Shown: positions 15,833-25,562, counted from the first letter of the stretch. The stretch: DNA of 64,000 nucleotides from Thalassobacillus sp043497085 (GCA_043497085.1 JBIEKI010000017.1); one strand, 5' to 3'. Program-made: numbers and translations. The notes: generated by a model from the sequence alone, not told the origin.

Positions 15833-15874
15833 AGTTTATTCACCTCCTCCACTTGTGTTGTGTTCCTTATACTC

Positions 15875-15891
15875 ATACTATAAGGGGTATA
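15875..15891 (-). promoter_or_regulatory. CsoR-like operator upstream of the SHOCT run
   Basis: ATACTATAAGGGGTATA fits the ATAC..GGGGTAT pattern seen at five other promoters in the window. It lies about 45 bp upstream of the 15832 start. Confidence 0.45.
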
Positions 15892-15914
15892 TATGGAGAA
15901 AGTATGAAGTGTAA

Positions 15915-16147
15915 TTATTTGTTGATCGTTTCCTTGGTTTGGTTGAATTCTTCTGTAGTAATCTCTCCTTTTGCGAGTTTTCCTTTAGTACAGGCAATAT
16001 CTGAATATCGATATTGCTAATGGTGTTTCCAGCAGAATGGTTCTTTCGTTTCATCACATAGAATAGGATGCCGAAAATCAAGATGCCAAGGAACAATCCG
16101 ATAAAACCACAAGTCTCCACACCATAACTATACCCCGGTCCTAACAT
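15915..16147 (-). pseudogene. Frameshifted SHOCT-domain membrane protein
   Basis: The ATG at 16147 opens a frame with a membrane segment (CGFIGLFLGILIFGILFYVM). At about 15985-16000 the sequence leaves register. The other frame then encodes a full SHOCT domain (KGKLAKGEITTEEFNQTKET) ending in a stop at 15915. In the original frame the tail is unrelated and Ser/Tyr-rich. The simplest reading is a one-base indel in a SHOCT gene like its neighbours. Confidence 0.7.
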
Positions 16148-16374
16148 GTCATTTTCCCTCCTTACCAGTTGTTGTAATTTCTATATCTTCAATATAAAAA
16201 AAGAATCATGTAGAAAGTATGGAGGGGGGGAGAAGTCATACAAGGGAGAGTAGGAGGATTATTCCAGCTATCTGATTTTCAGTCTTCTTATATCCGTGCA
16301 TGAAAATCATTCTGCTTTTACGGAGCTGTTTACAAATGATTTTTATAATCTTTTATCCATTATCCAATGACGGT

Positions 16375-16415
16375 TAAAAAAATACTGATCCGGTAAAGTA
16401 CCGATCAGTATTTTA
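16375..16415. terminator. Hairpin, possible bidirectional terminator
   Basis: AATACTGATC (16381-16390) pairs with GATCAGTATT (16403-16412). The stem is flanked by A-rich and T-rich stretches on its two sides. Confidence 0.65.
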
Positions 16416-16458
16416 TATTCTTTAATTGCATTCCGTTTTGTTAAAGGAAAAGAGTATA

Positions 16459-16508
16459 AGAAAAAAACTGGCTTGTCGCCAGGTCCTAACGGCGGAAGCC
16501 AAGTTTTT
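16459..16508 (-). terminator. Terminator of the two-component operon
   Basis: A long imperfect stem (16464-16480 with 16491-16508, AAAACTGGCTT..AAGCCAAGTTTT) lies just after the stop of the 16522 gene. Confidence 0.7.
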
Positions 16509-16521
16509 CAAATCTGCAATT

Positions 16522-16755
16522 TTATTTGATTTTCGACCAAATAAGCCACACTAGGAAGATGATACCGAAGATAATCAGGGAAACCCAAATCATTTGCCCA
16601 AACCAGAATGACATATGATGGAACATCATTTGTCTTCCCATCATCATGCCCATCGAATTAGGCGGGAACCAAATCATTTGCACAACAAATATAAGAAAAA
16701 ATATTCCCAACAAAACCAAAAGGGTGAGTATAATTATTGGCCATAGTCGTTTCAT
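16522..16755 (-). CDS. Small Met-rich membrane protein co-transcribed with a two-component system
   Basis: A 77-residue protein with two membrane segments (about 5-27 and 52-73). The loop between them is rich in Met and His (NSMGMMMGRQMMFHHMSFW). It follows the response regulator by 9 bp. A Met/His loop on the outer face could bind copper(I), and a small membrane partner of the sensor is possible; both are inference. No family recognised. Confidence 0.75.
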   Translation of the reverse strand: MKRLWPIIILTLLVLLGIFFLIFVVQMIWFPPNSMGMMMGRQMMFHHMSFWFGQMIWVSLIIFGIIFLVWLIWSKIK

Positions 16756-16764
16756 ATTATCACC

Positions 16765-17436
16765 TTATTCCGCTTTATATCCGATGCCCCAAACTGTTTT
16801 GAGATGAGTCTTGTCAAATCCTGCTTTCTGCAATTTTTCCCTTAAATTCTTAACATGTGAGTCGACTGTCCTATCCTCTCCTATGAAGTCGATGCCCCAA
16901 ATATGTTCGACCAGCTGTTCTCTTGATAAAGCCTTCCCTCGGTGGTGGATGAGAATGTCAAGAAGGTCGTACTCTGTTTGTGTCAGGTTGATTTTCTGAC
17001 CATCATAGTTTACTTCACGAGCTGATACATCCAAAATGAGCCCATTGTATCTGATGATTTCATCTTTAGATAATGAAGGTTTTGTTCGTCTGAGTAACGC
17101 CTCGATTCGTGCCACTAATTCCGCTTCTTCAAATGGTTTGACAAGATAATCATCTGCTCCTGTTGAAAATCCGTTCACCTTATCCTCAGTGGAGCCCTTA
17201 GCTGTCAGAAAGATAATTGGTAGATTAGATATATTTCTCACTTCTTCGATTGTCTGCCATCCGTCCATATGAGGCATCATGATATCCAGAATCATCAAAT
17301 CATAATCGTCTTTTCTAATCTTTTCAAGGGCTTGATATCCATCCTCTGCTTCACTCGTTTCATAATTTTGCATCAAGTATAGCCGTAATAATTGTCTCAT
17401 TTCCATTTCGTCATCTACAATTAAAATTTTTCTCAT
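16765..17436 (-). CDS. OmpR/PhoB-family response regulator
   Basis: A 223-residue regulator. The receiver domain (1-115) has the acidic pair near residues 9-10, the phospho-acceptor Asp at about 51 (LMILDIMMPHMDGW) and the conserved Lys in YLVKPF. The C-terminal winged helix (about 125-221) ends in VWGIGYK. It follows the sensor kinase gene by 3 bp. The target genes are not known; neighbouring copper genes are likely candidates. A second, paralogous pair lies at 32739-34800. Confidence 0.93.
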   Translation of the reverse strand: MRKILIVDDEMEMRQLLRLYLMQNYETSEAEDGYQALEKIRKDDYDLMILDIMMPHMDGWQTIEEVRNISNLPIIFLTAKGSTEDKVNGFSTGADDYLVKPFEEAELVARIEALLRRTKPSLSKDEIIRYNGLILDVSAREVNYDGQKINLTQTEYDLLDILIHHRGKALSREQLVEHIWGIDFIGEDRTVDSHVKNLREKLQKAGFDKTHLKTVWGIGYKAE

Positions 17437-17439
17437 CTC

Positions 17440-18837
17440 TTATTCTCCTATTTCTTCTATTTTAGCTTTTTTCAAGATCACTCTAAAAACGGACCCGGCA
17501 TTTACCTTGCTCGTTACATGGACTGTTCCATCATGTGATTCGATTATCTTTTTGGAAACATAAAGTCCCAGGCCTGTTCCGCCGGATTTTCTTGTTCTGG
17601 ATTGCTCGACCCGATAAAATCTATCCCATATTTTAGGGAGGTCCTTTTCAGGAATGCCGATTCCAGTATCCTCTATTTCAATTGTGATGAAATCTTCTTC
17701 GGAAAAAGCCCGAATTGACATTTTACCTTCATTGGAGTATTTGATTCCGTTTTCTATCAAATTGTAAAACACTTGTTCCATTCTCTTCACATCGATTTCC
17801 ACTGGAGGTACCTCAGATTGAAAGTCAAGGATGATACTGATGTCCTTCTTGGTTGCTGCTGGTTTCAAGTTGTTCACGACTTTTTCTATCACTGCCCGTA
17901 TATCAGCAATTTCCTTATTCAGTTCAAACTCTCCAACCTGCAGCTTGCTCATTTCGAATAAATCATTCACCATGAATGTGATCCGTTGCACCTCTTTTTT
18001 GATAATATCCAGATAAACTTTCTGATCCTCTTTGTCTATATTTCCTTTGCCTAAAATATCGCTATAGCCTTTTATATAGGTAAGTGGAGTTCTAAGTTCA
18101 TGGGAAACAGCTGCGAGAAAGTCATTTCGACTGTCTTCGAAATATTGCAGCTGATCACCAAGTGTCTGAATCGATTTGCTGAGCTCTGCAATCTCATCTT
18201 CACTATTGATTGTAAACTGCTGTTTGTATTCCCCTTGGGCCATTTTCTCTGTTGCCTTTTTCATGGACTTTAGAGGCTTAGTTATGCGTTTTGATGCCAG
18301 ACCAATCAGTCCGAATGCCAACAATAGGATACCAATTCCTGCAAGGATAAGCAGTACACTTATCACAAATACTATTTCTCTTAAGTTGCTTGAAGGATAA
18401 TACATATAGACATAGCCTATTCCATCTCCAATCGTAGATACAGAAACCAAATAGGGTTCGTTATACCAATCATCTACAAGAGTACTATCGCCAGGCGGTA
18501 AGGAATTATCAAGGAGGCTTGCTTTCATCTCTTTGTCAGGTGCTCTTGAAGAGCCTAGGATTTTTTGATTGCCATCTGTAATCAACACTTCCGTCGCCAC
18601 GCCTTTTTCCATTTCTGTCACATGATTGATTGCAGACTCTGTGAACTGCTCGTTTAATATTCGTGCGTGGTTGTTTCCTCTTAACACTAAATCCTGTTTA
18701 ATGTAATCAATTAATACATTTGTGAATCCCCCATACAAAATTACCCCCAAGATGATAAACAAGGTGATAAATAAGGAACTGAACAACAACCCAAGTTTAA
18801 AAGATATACTTTTGAATTTGATCAAGCGTCTCACCAA
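17440..18837 (-). CDS. Membrane sensor histidine kinase
   Basis: A 465-residue kinase: membrane segment (about 12-34), extracellular sensor domain (about 35-160), second segment (about 162-184), HAMP, HisKA with phospho-His in SHELRTPLTYIKGYSD (about 245), and an HATPase domain with NLIENGIKYS, DTGIGIP and GTGLGLY. The kinase is first in the operon, before its regulator, the reverse of the common order. The start is a TTG or the adjacent GTG. Its extracellular domain is short with few Cys, His or Met, so a metal signal cannot be read from it. Confidence 0.92.
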   Translation of the reverse strand: MVRRLIKFKSISFKLGLLFSSLFITLFIILGVILYGGFTNVLIDYIKQDLVLRGNNHARILNEQFTESAINHVTEMEKGVATEVLITDGNQKILGSSRAPDKEMKASLLDNSLPPGDSTLVDDWYNEPYLVSVSTIGDGIGYVYMYYPSSNLREIVFVISVLLILAGIGILLLAFGLIGLASKRITKPLKSMKKATEKMAQGEYKQQFTINSEDEIAELSKSIQTLGDQLQYFEDSRNDFLAAVSHELRTPLTYIKGYSDILGKGNIDKEDQKVYLDIIKKEVQRITFMVNDLFEMSKLQVGEFELNKEIADIRAVIEKVVNNLKPAATKKDISIILDFQSEVPPVEIDVKRMEQVFYNLIENGIKYSNEGKMSIRAFSEEDFITIEIEDTGIGIPEKDLPKIWDRFYRVEQSRTRKSGGTGLGLYVSKKIIESHDGTVHVTSKVNAGSVFRVILKKAKIEEIGE

Positions 18838-19040
18838 CTGTCTTCTCGTAAATTGTTTTTGTTGTATGCATTATACAGGATGTCTATCCTATCTTTTCAT
18901 AAAAAAGTTGAGAAAATGTGAAGAAGGAGTTATTAATGAACTTGTTCTTATCCTCAATACGATAGAATGTTCGTTTTGTGAAATAATAAAGAGGAAATGA
19001 ACTTTTGAACAAGGTTACGGTAACTATTATTTCTAAAGTT
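18838..19040. other. Divergent intergenic region
   Basis: About 200 bp between the divergent kinase operon and DUF302 gene. No supported gene; the DUF302 promoter begins at its right end. Confidence 0.5.
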
Positions 19041-19071
19041 TTGTTTATACATAACGGGGTAAGTGTATAAT
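19041..19071 (+). promoter_or_regulatory. DUF302 promoter with CsoR-like motif in the spacer
   Basis: -35 TTGTTT (19041-19046), -10 TATAAT (19066-19071). The spacer contains ATACATAACGGGGTAAG (19047-19063), which fits the recurring ATAC..GGGGTA pattern. Confidence 0.6.
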
Positions 19072-19108
19072 ACGTGAATGAAATAATAAATAAAGAGAGG
19101 TGGATATT

Positions 19109-19495
19109 ATGGAATTTGATTTCACACGAGAAACATCTAAAACTGTTGATGAAGTTATTACTTCTCTAGAGGATTCCTTACAAGAAGAGAAGTTCGGGGT
19201 GCTTTGGAACTTTGATTTAACTGAGAAATTGCAGGAAAAAGGGATGGGATTTAATACTCCGTACAAAGTCTTAGAGGTTTGCAATCCAAAAGAAGCGGAT
19301 CGCGTCCTGCAGGAGAACAAAATGGTTGGATATTTTCTTCCATGTAAAATAGTGGTATATGAAGATGAAGGAAAGGTGAAGGTAGGCATGCCTAAACCAA
19401 CGACATTAATAGGTTTAGCTGATGATAAAAACCTGGCTGAAATTGCTGAGGATGTGGAAGCACGACTGAAAACTTCCATTGAAAAAGCCATTTAA
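19109..19495 (+). CDS. DUF302 domain protein
   Basis: A 128-residue soluble protein formed by one DUF302 domain, with the hallmarks GFNTPYKVLEVCNP and FLPCKIVVYED. The two Cys (CNP and PCK) are typical conserved residues. Start at 19109 follows AGAGAGG by 8 nt. DUF302 proteins often sit in copper and sulfur stress clusters and no reaction is established. It has its own promoter with a CsoR-like motif and its own terminator. Confidence 0.85.
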   Translation: MEFDFTRETSKTVDEVITSLEDSLQEEKFGVLWNFDLTEKLQEKGMGFNTPYKVLEVCNPKEADRVLQENKMVGYFLPCKIVVYEDEGKVKVGMPKPTTLIGLADDKNLAEIAEDVEARLKTSIEKAI

Positions 19496-19504
19496 TGAAA
19501 TTTT

Positions 19505-19542
19505 GTAAAGAGCTGCTCAATAAAAAGGGCGGCTCTTTATAA
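19505..19542 (+). terminator. Terminator after the DUF302 gene
   Basis: AAAGAGCTGC (19507-19516) pairs imperfectly with GCGGCTCTTT (19529-19538). Confidence 0.65.
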
Positions 19543-19652
19543 TCCAATTTTTTGAAGCTGAACAGAGTACACTCATTCCTAAGTACCTTTCGGAAGTCAT
19601 TATTGGATATGATGCTACTCAACTTTCAATTGATTCATATAATGTTTCATAA

Positions 19653-19669
19653 ATACCTTATCGGGGTAC
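19653..19669 (+). promoter_or_regulatory. CsoR/CstR-like operator
   Basis: ATACCTTATCGGGGTAC matches the ATAC..GGGGTA pattern. It lies 185 bp before the rhodanese/metallo-beta-lactamase gene. Between them is an open 41-codon stretch (19677-19802) with KECGCH, without a ribosome binding site, which I do not recognise. Confidence 0.5.
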
Positions 19670-19853
19670 CGTTTTTGTGTGGTCGGGAGTTAGGTTTTTG
19701 AAAGAATGTGGATGTCACCAGAATCTTATCATGGACATGTCACTGCAAGCTAAAAAGGAGCAGATAATTAAACTGCAAGAAGTAACTAATACTATACCGT
19801 AGGAAATTACAATGATATAAACCTATGATTAAAAATTATATGGAGGGATTAAC

Positions 19854-20978
19854 ATGGCATTACAACCAATAACTGTGCAAGAATTAGCTCAGAAAGTACT
19901 CGCAAACGAAGATGTATTCCTGTTGGATATTCGCAAAGAAGAAGACTATAATGATTGGTCTATCCAAGGGCGGAATGTTAATAGTATGAATATTCCATTT
20001 AACCAGTTGGAAAACGAAACGGAAGATATAAAAAAACAGCTTCCCGAAAATCAAACGATCTATGTGGTGTGCGCAAAAGGAATCTCTTCTCAAAAAGGTG
20101 TAGAAATTTTAGAAGAGGCAGGAGTTAAGGATATCACTTACCTGGAGGGTGGAATGACAGCCTGGAGCGAACACATTGAACCAATGAAAATAGGCGATCT
20201 ATCGGATGGTGGGGAATTGTATCAATTTATCCGGATTGGGAAAGGTTGTCTTTCTTACATGGTCATAGCAAATGGAGAAGCAGCTGTTATCGATCCGGTA
20301 AGGATGACTGATGCCTATAAAAACTTTGCAGAAGAAAAGGATACAGCCATTAAATATGTTTTAGATACGCACCTTCATGCAGACCATATTTCAGGTGGTA
20401 AGACATTAGCGGAACAAACGGATGCGGAATATTGGTTTCCACCTAAGGATGATGAAGGGTTGACCTTTAACTATAGTAAGCTGGAAGACGGAACAACAAT
20501 CACCGTTGGAGGGTCTGTGGAGATCAATGCCTTTTATTCTCCTGGTCATACGATCGGGAGTACAAGCTTTATCGTAGACAACACATATCTTATGACAGGA
20601 GATATTTTATTCATTGATTCCATTGGACGGCCAGACCTTGCAGGGAAAGCAGAAGATTGGGTAGATGACCTTCGCCAGACCTTATATGGTCGTTATGAAG
20701 ACTTATCGCAAAACTTTATTGTTCTACCTGCTCATTTTGGAGAAATGAAAGAAATTAATGATGATGGTACCGTACAAGACAAGCTGGAAAACATCTACCA
20801 AAAAAATGACCGCTTGCAGGTAGAGGATGAAAAAAAATTCAGGCACCTTGTGACGGATAACCTGCCACCACAGCCAAATAGTCACGAAGAAATCAGAAAG
20901 ACCAATATGGGAAAGAATAACCCAGAAGAAGATGAACGGAGAGAAATGGAAGTAGGACCAAACCGGTGTGCCGTCTAA
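19854..20978 (+). CDS. Rhodanese / metallo-beta-lactamase fusion (persulfide-handling type)
   Basis: A 374-residue protein. Residues ~8-112 are a rhodanese domain with the active Cys in VVCAKGISSQ. Residues ~120-330 are a metallo-beta-lactamase domain with DTHLHADHISGG, SPGHTIG, TGDILF and LPAHFG, as in persulfide dioxygenases. The C-terminus carries a late Cys (GPNRCAV). Known staphylococcal CstB has the domains in the other order, with extra rhodaneses. The likely job is oxidation of persulfides under sulfide or copper stress. The upstream CsoR/CstR-like site fits this. Activity is inferred. Confidence 0.85.
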   Translation: MALQPITVQELAQKVLANEDVFLLDIRKEEDYNDWSIQGRNVNSMNIPFNQLENETEDIKKQLPENQTIYVVCAKGISSQKGVEILEEAGVKDITYLEGGMTAWSEHIEPMKIGDLSDGGELYQFIRIGKGCLSYMVIANGEAAVIDPVRMTDAYKNFAEEKDTAIKYVLDTHLHADHISGGKTLAEQTDAEYWFPPKDDEGLTFNYSKLEDGTTITVGGSVEINAFYSPGHTIGSTSFIVDNTYLMTGDILFIDSIGRPDLAGKAEDWVDDLRQTLYGRYEDLSQNFIVLPAHFGEMKEINDDGTVQDKLENIYQKNDRLQVEDEKKFRHLVTDNLPPQPNSHEEIRKTNMGKNNPEEDERREMEVGPNRCAV

Positions 20979-21141
20979 TTTTATGGTTGAAAAGAAGAAT
21001 AACGGGGTCCAATCCGTATGCAGTTTGGACCTCCTTCTATTAGTACTCACATGTGTGCATTTCTTCTTTTATAAGAGAACAATGGAGAAGATGGTTTAAT
21101 ATAAGGAGATTAAAGCAACTTAAAAAGGGGTGAACGAAAGT

Positions 21142-21378
21142 ATGAACGGTGGCATGAGCGGTGGAATGGGAGGTGGATTTTTCGGTTTCGGTTTTATCGG
21201 TATCATCATTATGTTGGCGATTATTGCAATCATTGTATGGATGATGAAGCCGAGTTCAAATGGTAAACCAAAGAATCCTTCCAGTAATAAGTCATTCGAT
21301 ACATTGAAGGAAAGATTAGCAAGAGGTGAAATTTCTGAAGAAGAATATGACCGGCTGAAACGTAAACTGGATGAATAA
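21142..21378 (+). CDS. SHOCT-domain membrane protein upstream of copB
   Basis: A 78-residue protein: Gly/Met-rich N-terminus ([17 protein letters not shown]), one membrane segment (about 15-34), linker, and C-terminal SHOCT domain ([20 protein letters not shown]). I start at ATG 21142, 9 nt after AAGGGGTG; a GTG at 21130 is the alternative. It lies 17 bp before copB in the same direction, so the two are probably one operon. The plan matches the SHOCT proteins of the 14.4-16.1 kb run. Confidence 0.8.
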   Translation: MNGGMSGGMGGGFFGFGFIGIIIMLAIIAIIVWMMKPSSNGKPKNPSSNKSFDTLKERLARGEISEEEYDRLKRKLDE

Positions 21379-21395
21379 AAGACGAAAGGAGAATC

Positions 21396-23546
21396 ATGAT
21401 GGCTGAAGATAAGAAAGACCAGAATACCAATCGTAATCATGAAGGCCATAATAAGGGTCATCATGAAGATTATAATCAAATCGACCACAGCCAAGAGCAT
21501 GAACATCATGAAGACCATGATCAAAATAACCATGGCAACCATGAACATCACGGTCATGAGCATGGTAATCATGGTGGCCATGAACATCATGGCCATGAAG
21601 GACACGACCATGGGGATATGGTAGCTGATTTCAAAAAACGCTTTTACATTTCATTATTACTGACGATCCCCATTTTGATACTATCTCCTATGATACAAGG
21701 TTTTTTAGGAGTGGATTGGAGATTTCCGTTTGATCAATGGATCTTATTCGGTCTTTCCACCATTGTTTTTTTCTATGGTGGTTGGCCATTCCTAACTGGC
21801 GGTATCAGTGAACTAAAACAAAAGAACCCGGGCATGATGACGTTAATTGGATTAGCGATCTTTGTAGCTTATGGTTACAGCTCGCTTGTCGTCTTTGGAT
21901 GGAGCGGAAAGAATTTCTTCTGGGAATTGGCTACCCTGATCGACATCATGCTCCTGGGCCACTGGATTGAAATGCGTTCAATCATGGGAGCTTCCAACGC
22001 GCTGGAAGAACTGGTCAAATTGATGCCCAATGAAGCTCACCGGGTCAAGAAGGATGGTGAAACCGAAGATGTACCAGTAACAGAGTTGAATACTGGTGAC
22101 CGTGTTCTTGTCAAACCAGGGGAAAAAATTCCCGTAGATGGTATCATTACCGAAGGAAAGTCAGCCATCGATGAATCGATGCTCACTGGGGAATCTATGC
22201 CGGTCGAAAAAAAGGTCGATGAAGAAGTCATCGGTGGTGCGGTTAACCAGGAAGGCTCTCTCACTATTGAAGTAAAGAAAACGGGTGACGATACCTATCT
22301 TTCCCAGGTCATCACCTTGGTAAAAGAGGCTCAGGAGTCCAAGTCCAAAGCCCAGGACCTGGCGAACCGGGCGGCAAAATGGTTGTTCTATATCGCATTG
22401 ACCGCAGGATTTGGCACCTTGTTCATCTGGCTTTCACTAGGTTACGCATTCGATGTGGCATTAGAGCGGATGGTAACCGTCATGGTAATCACTTGTCCGC
22501 ACGCCCTGGGACTGGCTGCGCCATTAGTAGTAGCTGTTTCGACTTCCATTTCCGCTAAGAAAGGACTGCTGATCAGAAACCGAACCAATTTTGAGGGTGC
22601 ACGTAACTTGAATGCGGTAGTATTTGATAAAACTGGCACCCTCACCAAAGGGGAATTCGGTGTAACTGACATCATTCCGGAAGGTTCTCATAATGAAGAG
22701 GAAGTTTTACTCTGGGCTGCGAGCGCCGAACAAAACTCGGAACACCCACTTGCAGAAGGTGTTCTTCATAAAGCTGAGGAAAAGGAATTGAAGCTGAAAG
22801 AAGTATCCGATTTTGAGTCGATGACAGGAAAAGGATTGAAAGGAACGGTGGAAGGAAAAGAAGTGCTGGTCGTGAGTCCTGGCTATGTAAATGAGCGTTC
22901 CTTTGAATATGACAAAGAAGAGTTCGCTGCTCTTTCCGAAAAAGGGAAAACAGTCGTCTTTGTGCTCGTGAATGATGAACTGGTTGGTATGATTGCACTA
23001 GCGGATATGGTCCGTGAGTCTGCGAAAGATGCGGTTTCCAAACTGAAGGAAATGGATATCCACCCGATTATGCTGACGGGGGATAATCAAAAGGTCGCTG
23101 ATTGGGTAGCAGAGCAAATAGGAATCGAAGAGGTCTATGCAGAAGTTCTGCCTCATAATAAGTCGGATCAAATAAAAAAAATCCAGCAGAAAGGCTGGAA
23201 AGTGGCTATGACAGGGGATGGTGTCAATGACGCGCCGGCCCTTGCGACCGCCGACTTAGGGATCGCCATCGGAAGTGGAACCGATGTAGCGATGGAAACG
23301 GCGGATGTCGTATTAGTGAAAAGCAATCCTCAGGATGTTGTCAGTGTCATGGATTTATCCAAGAAAACGTACCGTAAAATGATTCAAAACCTATGGTGGG
23401 CAGCAGGCTATAACATAGTCGCCATCCCGCTTGCCGCTGGTGCACTAGCATTTATGGGCTTATTGTTAAGTCCGGCTGTCGGTGCTATATTAATGAGTCT
23501 TAGTACCGTCATTGTCGCTATTAATGCTAAACTTCTAAAAGCTTGA
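21396..23546 (+). CDS. copB: CopB-type copper-transporting P1B-3 ATPase
   Basis: A 716-residue ATPase. The cytosolic N-terminus has no CxxC domain but a long His-rich tail (residues ~10-75, many HEH, HHE, HGH units), typical of CopB. TGES is at about 263, the transport motif is CPH (about 366-368) rather than CPC, DKTGT at about 410, and GDGVNDAPA is intact. CPH plus His-rich tail marks the P1B-3 subgroup, linked to Cu or Ag export. It is followed by a strong terminator and preceded by a SHOCT gene. Confidence 0.93.
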   Translation: MMAEDKKDQNTNRNHEGHNKGHHEDYNQIDHSQEHEHHEDHDQNNHGNHEHHGHEHGNHGGHEHHGHEGHDHGDMVADFKKRFYISLLLTIPILILSPMIQGFLGVDWRFPFDQWILFGLSTIVFFYGGWPFLTGGISELKQKNPGMMTLIGLAIFVAYGYSSLVVFGWSGKNFFWELATLIDIMLLGHWIEMRSIMGASNALEELVKLMPNEAHRVKKDGETEDVPVTELNTGDRVLVKPGEKIPVDGIITEGKSAIDESMLTGESMPVEKKVDEEVIGGAVNQEGSLTIEVKKTGDDTYLSQVITLVKEAQESKSKAQDLANRAAKWLFYIALTAGFGTLFIWLSLGYAFDVALERMVTVMVITCPHALGLAAPLVVAVSTSISAKKGLLIRNRTNFEGARNLNAVVFDKTGTLTKGEFGVTDIIPEGSHNEEEVLLWAASAEQNSEHPLAEGVLHKAEEKELKLKEVSDFESMTGKGLKGTVEGKEVLVVSPGYVNERSFEYDKEEFAALSEKGKTVVFVLVNDELVGMIALADMVRESAKDAVSKLKEMDIHPIMLTGDNQKVADWVAEQIGIEEVYAEVLPHNKSDQIKKIQQKGWKVAMTGDGVNDAPALATADLGIAIGSGTDVAMETADVVLVKSNPQDVVSVMDLSKKTYRKMIQNLWWAAGYNIVAIPLAAGALAFMGLLLSPAVGAILMSLSTVIVAINAKLLKA

Positions 23547-23548
23547 TT

Positions 23549-23583
23549 AGAATAGAGGGGAAGAACCCTCTATTCTTTTTTTA
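23549..23583 (+). terminator. Terminator of the copB operon
   Basis: The perfect stem AGAATAGAGGG/CCCTCTATTCT is followed by a T-run. Confidence 0.9.
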
Positions 23584-23717
23584 TACTTTAAGAAAGTTTA
23601 ACTTTGTTAAATGATTAAGTATAAAAAAACTAAGGCTTTCGCCATAAGCTCTTGGCGACAAGCCAAGTATTTCTAATGGAGTTAATAGTGATATAAGCAG
23701 ACCTGATATTTTCTATC

Positions 23718-23762
23718 AAAAAAGGAACACCCCAAATATGTATTGGAGTGTTCCTTTTTATA
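23718..23762. terminator. Bidirectional terminator
   Basis: AAAAAGGAACAC and GTGTTCCTTTTT pair across a short loop, between the convergent copB and Cys-rich bundle genes. Confidence 0.75.
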
Positions 23763-23814
23763 GGAATCATGTACTTAACTTAGCAAAGCCCGAGTTTTTT
23801 CGTGAAGAACAATA

Positions 23815-24144
23815 TTAAGATACTAATTTTTCACATTCATCGGCACATTTGCGGCAAGCTTCTGCGCATTTCTGGCAATGGTCATGATTATGCTTCCCGC
23901 ATTCTTCTCCACAATCACGGCATGCTTTTGCGCATAATTGGGCAAGTTCATTTATAAACGGAGTATCACGAGTCAGGGATTGCTCAAAAAAGGCACAAAT
24001 GTCAGCACACTCTCGATCCAATCGGATACACTCGGACATCTCCTTCACGTTATCTTCCTGCAGACACGAAATAAAACAATGATTACATGCCTCCATACAT
24101 TCATGTAAGGCCTCAATTACACTGGCATACTTTTCATGACTCAT
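23815..24144 (-). CDS. Cys-rich four-helix bundle copper-binding protein (Csp/DUF326 type)
   Basis: A 109-residue soluble protein with 17 Cys spaced along predicted helices (CMEACNHCFISC, CAKACRDCGEEC, CQKCAEACRKC). This is the pattern of copper storage proteins, four-helix bundles that hold many Cu(I) ions inside. A HNHDHC patch may act as an entry site. It is divergent from no close neighbour and lies beside copB. A second copy, only modestly similar, is at 39287. No export signal is present, so it should be cytosolic. Confidence 0.88.
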   Translation of the reverse strand: MSHEKYASVIEALHECMEACNHCFISCLQEDNVKEMSECIRLDRECADICAFFEQSLTRDTPFINELAQLCAKACRDCGEECGKHNHDHCQKCAEACRKCADECEKLVS

Positions 24145-24236
24145 TAATAATACCTCCTTTTATTATCTTACATAGACTACATAACCTTTAAGGTGATGAA
24201 TGAAACTAGTTCAGTGATATAGAATGAACCTATTTT

Positions 24237-25361
24237 TTAAGGCATGATACTGATTCCATTCGGAATAGAGCCAACTTCAATAGTTTTAATGACTTTATTT
24301 TTTTCGTTTTGGATAACAGAAACCGTATCCTCGAACATGTTTGTCACATAGATATATCGGTCATCCGGGCTTATCACGACACCATGCGTTCCTTTTCCTG
24401 TCTGTATGGTTGCTATTGCTTCTCCTGTGGAGAGGTCGATTTTTGTCACTGAATCAGCTGGAGCATCTTCCGAACCCTGATTCGCGATAAAAGCGTATTG
24501 ATCATTGGATTGGATGTACACCTGGGCCGGCCCCTCACCGACTTCCGTCTTAATGATTTCATCAGTTTCCAGGTCCACAATAGCAACTTTATTTTCTGTA
24601 TGAAGGGTGGTGACAAGTGTCTTACCATCGGAAGTTATAGCTGTCGTAACCGGGGCACCCCCTACTTGGATCCGCTTTTCCTCCTTCATGGTTTTCAAAT
24701 CTATGATACTGATATTGTTCTCTCCCATGTTAGCTACATACGCAATAGAACCTTCGCTTGCAATACGGAATCCGTGCGGTCCTTTCCCCGTGTCAACCGT
24801 GTCGACTACTTGATAATTAGATGTGTCAATTATAGATACTGTATTGCTTTCATTATTGGTTACCAAAGCATATCGTTGATCCCCTGTGAAATCAATATGA
24901 GCCGGGTGGCTGCCAACCTCTACTTTTTCAATCCAACGATCCTCCTCCAAATCATAAAACATAGCCACCCCGTTCATCCCATCATTCTCGTGAGTATCAG
25001 CCTCCGTATCCGAATGTTTATCTTCTCCCTCAGTTGTATTGTCATGGCCCTCCCCGCCAGGAATAACCGTCATACCAAGGGTTTTGCCATCCGGAGAAAC
25101 TTGCACATTGTGGACCGTTCCGTCTACGGATAGCGAATCCACTACCGTATTGTCAGTAGCATCAATTTTTGTGACACTCCCTCCCTCGTCAGCTGTAAAG
25201 TAAAAACGTCTCTTTCCCTTTCCTGCTTCCTCCTGGTTTTCACTTGCTTTCACTGTATTCTGTTCGCTTGCTTCATCACTCGGTGTGGAAGTACCACAGC
25301 CTCCTAAAATAATGATGAATAGAACCAAACCCGAAAGTATTCCAAGCATGTTTTTTTTCAT
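24237..25361 (-). CDS. Lipoprotein with YVTN-type beta-propeller repeats
   Basis: A 374-residue lipoprotein: lipobox ILGGC (Cys at about 22), a charged linker, then about seven beta-propeller blades with the repeated pattern NTVSIIDTSNYQVVDTVDTG and IAYVANMGENNISIID. An insertion between blades 1 and 2 (about residues 103-128) is rich in His and Asp/Glu (EGHDNTTEGEDKHSDTEADT), a possible metal site. It would sit on the outer face of the membrane. Proteins of this kind accompany nitrous oxide and copper genes, but no activity can be assigned. Confidence 0.85.
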   Translation of the reverse strand: MKKNMLGILSGLVLFIIILGGCGTSTPSDEASEQNTVKASENQEEAGKGKRRFYFTADEGGSVTKIDATDNTVVDSLSVDGTVHNVQVSPDGKTLGMTVIPGGEGHDNTTEGEDKHSDTEADTHENDGMNGVAMFYDLEEDRWIEKVEVGSHPAHIDFTGDQRYALVTNNESNTVSIIDTSNYQVVDTVDTGKGPHGFRIASEGSIAYVANMGENNISIIDLKTMKEEKRIQVGGAPVTTAITSDGKTLVTTLHTENKVAIVDLETDEIIKTEVGEGPAQVYIQSNDQYAFIANQGSEDAPADSVTKIDLSTGEAIATIQTGKGTHGVVISPDDRYIYVTNMFEDTVSVIQNEKNKVIKTIEVGSIPNGISIMP

Positions 25362-25544
25362 GACTGATTCCTCCTTGCTAATTTGAATTCATCATAAAAG
25401 AACACACGCTCATTTGGGTGTGAGAAATCGCACTACTGCAAAATTTCAATAGTAAATACGTACAATTTCGTGAACCTGCACACTATGTGCATAAATTCTA
25501 TTTATAATAATTTCTTCTGTTTAATTATCCATCGCCTCTGTGTT

Positions 25545-25562
25545 TATCCCCCACTGGGGTAT
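25545..25562 (+). promoter_or_regulatory. CsoR-like operator upstream of the membrane cupredoxin gene
   Basis: TATCCCCCACTGGGGTAT is the nearest to a full palindrome of the CsoR-like sites in the window, 75 bp before the start of the cupredoxin gene. Confidence 0.6.

Noticed and set aside
19677..19802. 41-codon open stretch with KECGCH before the rhodanese gene
   Set aside because: No ribosome binding site and no recognisable family. Could be a relic, but too weak for a gene call.
20990..21035. Hairpin GGTCCAA/TTGGACC after the rhodanese gene
   Set aside because: Stem is present but no T-run follows, so a terminator call was not made.
21439..21624. Met/Ile-rich frame over the start of copB
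   Set aside because: It is a shadow of the His-rich codons (CAT/CAC) of the CopB N-terminus read in another frame.
24498..25133. Long plus-strand frame (211 codons) opposite the beta-propeller lipoprotein
   Set aside because: It is antisense to a gene with clear lipobox and blade repeats, has no recognisable domain, and arises from the biased codons of the repeats.
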